The notes under the pieces were generated by a model. That model did not search any database. It worked only from the letters and a program-made list of their open reading frames with translations, and was not told where the DNA came from. The position numbers were made by a program, and so were the translations under genes. From Rhodococcus sp. RD6.2 (GTDB lineage Bacteria; Actinomycetota; Actinomycetes; Mycobacteriales; Mycobacteriaceae), in contig NZ_CVQP01000001.1 in assembly GCF_001040705.1 (NCBI RefSeq), positions 860,324 through 924,323 of the forward strand: a stretch of 64,000 nt of DNA, given 5' to 3'. Below, piece by piece: positions 58,522 to 64,000 of this stretch; position 1 is the first letter of the stretch, and every line of letters begins with the position of its first letter.

Positions 58522-59868
58522 GTGACAACAGGCAATCTGGCACCCGGTCGACCGGCCTCCTCCGTCGGCACCGCGGCCACCTCACTCGTCAGCAGCAAGC
58601 GGGCTTGGGGGATGACCGGACTGGTCGTCTTCCTCTACGTCGTCAACTACGCCGACAAGGCGGTGCTCGGCATCATCGCGCAGCCGCTGGCGCGCGAACT
58701 CGGCCTCACCTCGGCCCAGATCGGACTCGTCGGCTCACTGTTCTTCCTCACGTTCACGATCGGCGGCTTCCTCGCCGGACCGATGAACAAGTACCTGACA
58801 CTGCGGTGGGCGTTGCTCGTGCTCGGTGTCACGTGGTCCGTCGTGATGCTGCCGCTGGTGGTGTCGGCGAGCCTGGTCATGCTGATCGTCTGCCGCATGC
58901 TGCTCGGCCTCGCAGAGGGTCCGAGCTCGGCGCTCATGCACACCGCCACCTACTCGTGGCATGCGCCGGCCAAGCGCGGACTCCCCGGTGCGTTCCTCGT
59001 CGGGTCCGCGTCGGTCGCCAAGATCGCCCTCGCACCTGTTCTCGCCTACGTCACCGTCCAGTGGGGGTGGCGCGCGGCGATCGTCTCGCTGTCACTGCTC
59101 GGCGCGGCCTGGGTGGTGGTGTGGCTGACCGGGTGGTCCGAGGGGCCGTTCACCGCCAAGGCGATCAAAGCTGACGCGGAAGGGGCGACCGCGGGTGAGC
59201 CGGCGACCGTCGAAGCCGAACCGAGCGTTCCGTGGCGGTCCATCTTCATCAGCGGAACATTCCTCAGCTGTGCCTTCCTGGTGATGGTCGTGTACGCGCT
59301 CACCACCGTGGTGCTGACCTGGCTGCCGTCGTACTTCGAGGTGGGTCTCGGCTACTCGGCGCTGCAGGCCGGCTCCATGTTCGCGCTGCCCTCCATCGTC
59401 GGGCTGGTGCTGATGATCGTCTCCGGTGCCGTCACCGACCGAATGATCCAGCGCGGAGCGAAGTCCCGCGTCGTCCGCATCATCGTTCCCTGCGTCGGTG
59501 TGCTGATCTGCGGTGGCGTACTGACCATGCTCCCGATGATCGACGCGCCCATCGTGGCGGTGCTGACACTGTCCGTCGGTTACGGCTTCGGTGCGATCGT
59601 GTTCCCTCTCGTCAACGCCGCCATCTCCGAGCTGTGCCCGCCGCAGCAGACCGCAGGAACGATGGGCGTCTTCCTCGCGCTGATGGCGATCGGCGGCCTT
59701 GTCGCGCCGTACACGACGGGCATCGTCGTCGACAACGCCGCCTCGAAGGCCGACGGCTACGCGATGGCGTTCCAGTCGATCGGTGTCCTCGCGGCGATCG
59801 CCGCGGTCCTGGTGCTGGTCTTCGCGAACCCCGATCGCGACCGTGCCCGGATTCGCCACCTCGCCTGA
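58522..59868 (+). CDS. MFS transporter (ACS-like, organic acid uptake)
   Basis: The protein has 448 residues, 12 helices. GSLFFLTFTIGGFLAGPMNKY is the helix 2-3 region, and CRMLLGLAEGPSSALMHTATYSW is the anion:cation symporter-type loop with the GLAEG motif. A central loop of about 40 residues lies between halves. The GTG at 58522 has GAAGGATT ahead of it. It is followed by a thiolase and a CoA ligase, so uptake of an organic acid feeding that pathway is likely. Confidence 0.88.
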   Translation: MTTGNLAPGRPASSVGTAATSLVSSKRAWGMTGLVVFLYVVNYADKAVLGIIAQPLARELGLTSAQIGLVGSLFFLTFTIGGFLAGPMNKYLTLRWALLVLGVTWSVVMLPLVVSASLVMLIVCRMLLGLAEGPSSALMHTATYSWHAPAKRGLPGAFLVGSASVAKIALAPVLAYVTVQWGWRAAIVSLSLLGAAWVVVWLTGWSEGPFTAKAIKADAEGATAGEPATVEAEPSVPWRSIFISGTFLSCAFLVMVVYALTTVVLTWLPSYFEVGLGYSALQAGSMFALPSIVGLVLMIVSGAVTDRMIQRGAKSRVVRIIVPCVGVLICGGVLTMLPMIDAPIVAVLTLSVGYGFGAIVFPLVNAAISELCPPQQTAGTMGVFLALMAIGGLVAPYTTGIVVDNAASKADGYAMAFQSIGVLAAIAAVLVLVFANPDRDRARIRHLA

Positions 59869-59990
59869 CCGACATAGCGTCCGGCTGTCGGTGGTATCCA
59901 CCGAAAGTCTTTGTCCGACGGCCGGGCACGTGATCGACTCGATGTCGAGGCCCGTTCGGTCGGCCGTCCATTCCAGTTCTGGAGGTAACC

Positions 59991-61121
59991 ATGCGCGATG
60001 CCGTCATCGTCGATGCAGTCCGCACTCCCATCGGACGTCGGGGAGGCGCCCTTGCCGACGTTCATCCCGCCGACCTGTCCGCGCACGTACTGACGGCGCT
60101 CGCTGCGCGTACGGGGATCGACCCCCAACTCGTCGACGACGTCGTGTGGGGATGCGTCAGTCAGACCGGTGAGCAGGCGGGCAATGTCGCCCGCACCGCG
60201 GTCCTCGCCGCGGGGTGGCCCGAGTCGGTGCCCGGCACCACCCTCACCCGAGCGTGCGGTTCCAGCCAGCAGGCGGTGTCGTTCGCCGCGGCGACCGTGA
60301 TGTCCGGGCAGTACGACGTCGTGGTGGCCGGTGGTGTCGAGATGATGACGCGGGTCCCGATGGGCTCCGCCAGCAAGAACGGCGAGCACTTCCCGGCGTC
60401 GGTCCTGGACCGGTACGGCGTCGAGGGATTCAGCCAGGGCACCGGCGCCGAGATTATGGCCGAGAAGTGGGGGCTGTCGCGAACCGCGCTCGACGAGTAC
60501 TCGTTGCGGTCGCACGAGCTCGCCGACGCCGCGACGGTGGCCGGTGCGTTCGAGGGGCAGCTCGCGCCGATCGCCGGCCTCACGCAGGACGAGGGCATCC
60601 GCCGCGGCGGCACACTCGAATCTCTCGGCACGCTGCGAACCGTCTTCAAGGAGGACGGGGTGATCCACGCCGGGAACTCCTCGCAGATCTCCGACGGCGC
60701 CGGCGCCCTGCTCGTCACCACCAGCGAGTACGCGGCATCGCGGGCGTGGACGCCGATCGCGCGCATCCACACCGCTGTCGTCGCGGGCGACGACCCCGTC
60801 GTCATGCTCACCGGTCCGATCGCCGCGACGGCCAAGGCGCTGACGCGAGCCGGCCTCGGCATCGACGACATCGGTGCGTTCGAGGTGAACGAGGCGTTCG
60901 CTCCGGTCCCGATGGCGTGGCAGATCGAAACGGGCGCCGCCGCCGACCGGCTCAATCCCCTCGGTGGTGCGATCGCCGTCGGGCACCCGCTCGGCGGTTC
61001 CGGCGCCGTCCTCATGACGAGGCTGGCGCATCACATGCGGGACAACGGGATTCGCTACGGACTCCAGACGATGTGCGAGGCGGGTGGACTGGCGAACGCG
61101 ACGATCCTCGAACTGCTCTGA
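59991..61121 (+). CDS. Acetyl-CoA acyltransferase (thiolase)
   Basis: The protein has 376 residues. The nucleophile Cys89 lies in LTRACGSSQQAV. FEVNEAFAPVPMAW, GGAIAVGHPLGGSGA (His) and TMCEAGGLANA (second Cys) complete the active site. It cleaves or forms beta-ketoacyl-CoA. Its place between the MFS and acyl-CoA ligase suggests the last step of side-chain or fatty acid breakdown. TGGAGGT lies ahead of the ATG. Confidence 0.94.
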   Translation: MRDAVIVDAVRTPIGRRGGALADVHPADLSAHVLTALAARTGIDPQLVDDVVWGCVSQTGEQAGNVARTAVLAAGWPESVPGTTLTRACGSSQQAVSFAAATVMSGQYDVVVAGGVEMMTRVPMGSASKNGEHFPASVLDRYGVEGFSQGTGAEIMAEKWGLSRTALDEYSLRSHELADAATVAGAFEGQLAPIAGLTQDEGIRRGGTLESLGTLRTVFKEDGVIHAGNSSQISDGAGALLVTTSEYAASRAWTPIARIHTAVVAGDDPVVMLTGPIAATAKALTRAGLGIDDIGAFEVNEAFAPVPMAWQIETGAAADRLNPLGGAIAVGHPLGGSGAVLMTRLAHHMRDNGIRYGLQTMCEAGGLANATILELL

Positions 61122-61153
61122 CCGCACTCCTCAGACAAGGAACGAATCACGCA

Positions 61154-62818
61154 ATGGATGCGAACACCTTCGCCGGACTCCACCTGACCTACCCGGACGT
61201 GTCGATGGCGGTGTGGGCACCGAGCATGGCCGCTGTCCACGGTGACCGTGCCGCCGTCGTCGACGGTGACCGATCCTGCTCGTACCTGGAGCTCGACGAG
61301 CGGTCGGCGCAGTTCGCCGGGGGCCTCGTCGCCGCAGGCGTGCAGGCGGGCGATGTCGTGTTGCTGCACTTGGGCAACGGGATCGAGTTCTTCGTCGCGT
61401 ACTACGGATCGCTCCGTGCGGGGGCGACCGTTACGCTCGTCAACCCGTTGCAGCCCGAGCCGGGGTTGCGCAGGCAGATCGAGGAGACGTCGGCGGTCGT
61501 CGCGGTCACGCAGCCGCCGCAGCTCGGCACCCTCCGAGCCGCGGCTGCGGGAACGACCGTCGGCACCGTCGTCCTGGTCGGGGGCTCGCCCGGGGACACG
61601 GGCGTCGGCGTGATCGGCTTCGAGCGGTTCCTCGAGGGCCGCCAGACCGTGTTCGCACCGGTGCAGGTGAGAGGCGACGACGTCGCCCACGTCGCGTTCA
61701 CCGGTGGCACCACCGGCATCTCCAAGGGCGTCCGGGTACTGCATCGCAACGTGGTCGCCAACGTCACCCAGATGTGTGGGTGGAGGGCCGGCCAGGCGGT
61801 GGTGAGCACCGACGGGGGCCTCGTCGACCTCCGGCCGATCCCCGACCTGGACGTCTACGGGGTGACGCCGGGCGTCGGGTGCACGATCGTCGTGTCGCCG
61901 CTGTTCCACGCCCACGCACTGATCAACGCGTCGTTCCTGCTGCTGTGCGGCGTCACCCAGGTGATGGCGGGCCGCTTCGATCCGGCCCGGATGCTCGAGC
62001 TGATCGAACGGCACCGAGCCAGCTACGTCACGGGTAGCCCCGCGATGTGGCACACCCTCGCCACGCACCCCGACGCCGCCCGACGCGACACCACCTCGGT
62101 TCGCGTCGTCGCGTCGGGCGCCGCTCCCATCGACCGGGTGACCCTCGAAGCGCTGTCGGTGGCGTTTCCGCAGGCCCGCGTCACCGAGGGCTACGGGTTG
62201 ACCGAGGCCACCTGTGTCGTGACCGCCGCCCCGCTCGGCGTCGGCACCGCGTACCGGCTCGGCAGCGTCGGGCTGCCGGTGTTCGACACCGAGGTGCAGA
62301 TCCGTGCCCAGGACGACCCGGCTACCGAGCTGGCCGCGGGCGAACGCGGCGCGCTGTGGGTGCGCGGACCCCAGGTGACCGGTGGCTACCTGGGGCACCC
62401 CGAGATCACGGCGCAGCAGTTCGTGGACGGCTGGCTGGACACCGGAGACATCGCGTACCGGGACTCCGACGGCTACCTCTACATCTGCGATCGTGCGAAG
62501 GACATGCTGATCTACAAGGGCTACAACGTGTATCCGCGCGAGCTGGAGGAGATCCTGGCCACCCATCCGGCGGTGTCGACCGCGGCGGTGATCGGGCGCG
62601 GCGCAGGAGCAGTAGGGGAGGAGCCCGTCGCGTTCGTCGTCGCGGTGCCCGGTGTCGCGGTCGATGCCGCGGAGTTGATGGCGTTCGTGGCGCAACAGGT
62701 GCTGCCGTACAAGAAGATTCGCGAGGTCGTCGTGATCGATGCGCTGCCGACGTCGGCGGCGGGCAAGGTGCTCAAGACGGATCTGCGGGCGATACTGCAG
62801 GAGGCGGTCGCGCACTGA
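61154..62818 (+). CDS. Acyl-CoA synthetase / AMP-dependent ligase
   Basis: The protein has 554 residues. The ATP loop FTGGTTGISKGVRVLH, YGLTEATCVV, GWLDTGDIAYRDSDGYLYI and KDMLIYKGYNVYPRELEEIL are the core AMP-binding motifs in order. LPTSAAGKVLKTDLR holds the adenylation lysine. It activates a carboxylic acid to its CoA ester for the thiolase and dehydrogenase encoded nearby. Substrate is open: medium-chain, aromatic or steroid side-chain acids are all possible. The ATG at 61154 is 32 bp after the thiolase. Confidence 0.93.
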   Translation: MDANTFAGLHLTYPDVSMAVWAPSMAAVHGDRAAVVDGDRSCSYLELDERSAQFAGGLVAAGVQAGDVVLLHLGNGIEFFVAYYGSLRAGATVTLVNPLQPEPGLRRQIEETSAVVAVTQPPQLGTLRAAAAGTTVGTVVLVGGSPGDTGVGVIGFERFLEGRQTVFAPVQVRGDDVAHVAFTGGTTGISKGVRVLHRNVVANVTQMCGWRAGQAVVSTDGGLVDLRPIPDLDVYGVTPGVGCTIVVSPLFHAHALINASFLLLCGVTQVMAGRFDPARMLELIERHRASYVTGSPAMWHTLATHPDAARRDTTSVRVVASGAAPIDRVTLEALSVAFPQARVTEGYGLTEATCVVTAAPLGVGTAYRLGSVGLPVFDTEVQIRAQDDPATELAAGERGALWVRGPQVTGGYLGHPEITAQQFVDGWLDTGDIAYRDSDGYLYICDRAKDMLIYKGYNVYPRELEEILATHPAVSTAAVIGRGAGAVGEEPVAFVVAVPGVAVDAAELMAFVAQQVLPYKKIREVVVIDALPTSAAGKVLKTDLRAILQEAVAH

Positions 62819-62859
62819 CAGTGGACCGGTACCGGGCGCCGTCCGGTACCGGTCTCGCG

Positions 62860-63741
62860 TCACAGGTCGGGTGGTGCGGCGCGGACGAAGTCGACGAAGG
62901 CCCTGCCCACGGGCGAGAGGGTGGCCGGGTCGAACGCCAACGCGAACGCCCGGGTGAAGCTGGGGTCGCAGGGTCGCACCACCGCGCGGTCGCGGACCGA
63001 CTCGGCAACACACCGCTCCATCAACGACCCGCCTACACCCGCCAGGACGAGCGGCAGTCGGGCCTCCCGGTGTTCGGTCAGCACCGCCAGAGGCGGGCGA
63101 GCACCGGCGTCGCGGATCGCCTCCTCGATGGTGTCGCCGAGTGACCCGCCGCGCGGTACGAACACCATCGGAATGTCCGGTAGCTCCGAGAGTTTCACCG
63201 CGCCCTCCGGAAGCCGAGTGCCCGCCGGGTACACGAGCCAGAACTCCTGCTCGCCGAGTTCGACGACCTCGAGGCTGTCGTGGCCGTCGAAGGGCAGGTG
63301 CGCCACCACGAATTCGCTGTGCCCGTCCCGGATCACGGTCGCGGTCGCGGATTCGTCCCGCAGCTCGGACAGCTGGACGGTCACCTTCGGGTGCTCGGCA
63401 CGGAAGCGAGCCACGAGGTCGACGATCGTCCCGGTGGCGAGCGCGGGAAAGGCCATCACGTCGAGTCGGCCCGCGAGTTCCGCGGACCCGCCGGTGAGCG
63501 TGTCCCGCGCGGCGACGACGTCGCGCAGCACCTGCCGGCTCGGACCGACGAGGCTGCGTCCCGCCGCGGTGAGGACCATGCCCCGTCCGATGCGGTGGAA
63601 CAACTCCACGCCGAGTTCACGTTCGAGCCCACGGAGCGACTGCGACACCGTCGGCTGCGCGACACCGAGCCCGGAGGCTGCGCCGTTGATGCCGTCGCGT
63701 TCGACGACGGCGAGGAAGTACTCGAGCTGACGGAAATCCAC
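62860..63741 (-). CDS. LysR-family transcriptional regulator
   Basis: The protein has 293 residues. The HTH is intact: MDFRQLEYFLAVVERDGING, then LGVAQPTVSQSLRGLERELG. The effector domain follows (GRLDVMAFPALATGTIVDLV; SEFVVAHLPFDGHDSLEVVE). It is convergent with the ligase gene and begins 3 bp after the end of another LysR gene, so the two are in one transcript. It probably regulates the MFS-thiolase-ligase set. Confidence 0.92.
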   Translation of the reverse strand: MDFRQLEYFLAVVERDGINGAASGLGVAQPTVSQSLRGLERELGVELFHRIGRGMVLTAAGRSLVGPSRQVLRDVVAARDTLTGGSAELAGRLDVMAFPALATGTIVDLVARFRAEHPKVTVQLSELRDESATATVIRDGHSEFVVAHLPFDGHDSLEVVELGEQEFWLVYPAGTRLPEGAVKLSELPDIPMVFVPRGGSLGDTIEEAIRDAGARPPLAVLTEHREARLPLVLAGVGGSLMERCVAESVRDRAVVRPCDPSFTRAFALAFDPATLSPVGRAFVDFVRAAPPDL

Positions 63742-63744
63742 CGG

Positions 63745-64000
63745 TCATACCTCCAGGGGGCCGGCAGTGGACGTGGTGACGAAGGCCGCCGCCGCGGGGG
63801 ACGGCTCGCCGGACCGCAGGAGGAGGCCGATCGGCCTGCGCAGGGGAGGTTCGAAGGTCAGCAGTGCCACGTCGGCGGACCGCCCCTGCGGGATACGGCT
63901 CGACGTGAAGATCGCCCCGGTGCCCCGCAGCATCAGTTCCGACGCCGCCATCGGGTGCGCGCAGTCCACCACGACGTTCGGTGCGCCGTCGCCGACGAGG
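63745..64000 (-). CDS. LysR-family regulator, C-terminal part; 5' end cut by window edge
   Basis: An open frame runs on the minus strand from the right edge to a stop at 63745. It shows the end of a LysR effector domain (MAASELMLRGTGAIFTSSRI, FEPPLRRPIGLLLRSGEPSP, AAAAFVTTSTAG). Only about 84 codons are visible; HTH and start are outside. Its stop lies 3 bp before the next LysR gene, a tandem pair. Confidence 0.75.
   Translation of the reverse strand, partial: LVGDGAPNVVVDCAHPMAASELMLRGTGAIFTSSRIPQGRSADVALLTFEPPLRRPIGLLLRSGEPSPAAAAFVTTSTAGPLEV

Overview
The window is chromosomal DNA of a high-GC, mycolic-acid-type actinobacterium, most likely Rhodococcus or a close relative. The clues are the base composition and codon use, many GTG starts and apparently leaderless promoters, a folD-DUF3017 pair, a SAM-IV type riboswitch, a LexA-boxed dnaE2, a class I PHA synthase locus, MmpL-family transporters and mycobacterial-style valine and fatty-acid degradation genes. 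The genus is inferred, not proven. No rRNA, tRNA, CRISPR array, insertion sequence or phage gene was recognised. Both ends cut through regulatory genes: a LuxR-type ATPase regulator on the left and a LysR-type regulator on the right.

Layout. 1-11.2 kb: large LuxR regulator (partial), small catalase-like protein, MmpL transporter, zinc alcohol dehydrogenase, ABC exporter pair, drug-type MFS pump. 11.3-14.5 kb: polyhydroxyalkanoate genes (XRE regulator, phasin, phaC, phaJ) with a strong terminator and a repeat-type operator. 14.5-18.4 kb: AT-richer intergenic stretch, then LexA-controlled dnaE2. 18.5-22.4 kb: regulator-rich stretch (AraC, a saccharopine-dehydrogenase-like enzyme, TetR, a MarR-like protein, a SnoaL-like protein). 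22.5-28.4 kb: a putative persulfide-responsive regulon, with a CoA-disulfide reductase/rhodanese fusion, an MmpL-like RND protein, a CsoR-family repressor lacking the copper-ligand His, a methyltransferase and a DUF302 protein. It is marked by three ATACCCC-N2-GGGGTAT-type sites. 28.5-35.1 kb: housekeeping and small genes (Hsp70-like membrane protein, LysR, methyltransferase, trmL, pentapeptide-repeat protein, SRPBCC, GNAT, folD, DUF3017). 35.2-39.2 kb: methionine cluster metY-metX-metX behind a SAM-IV riboswitch and a Met-Cys-Cys-Cys-Arg-Arg leader ORF. 39.4-51 kb: amino-acid permease, arylsulfatase, SNF2 helicase plus SWIM protein, and two further APC permeases. 51.5-57 kb: five-gene valine degradation operon. 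57-64 kb: acyl-CoA dehydrogenase, MFS, thiolase and acyl-CoA ligase, with two LysR regulators.

How the genes work together. The clearest regulatory stories are: (i) metY transcription begins at the base of a SAM aptamer and then passes a poly-cysteine leader ORF, suggesting control by both the end product (SAM) and the sulfur donor side (cysteine); (ii) a CstR-like repressor and identical operators tie sulfur detoxification enzymes to an RND-type transporter; (iii) phaJ and phaC overlap by 8 bp, and phaP follows behind an operator built of repeated GTTAGCA boxes; (iv) mmsA-acd-hydrolase-mmsB-echA form a tightly overlapping operon that ends in a 20-bp perfect-stem terminator.
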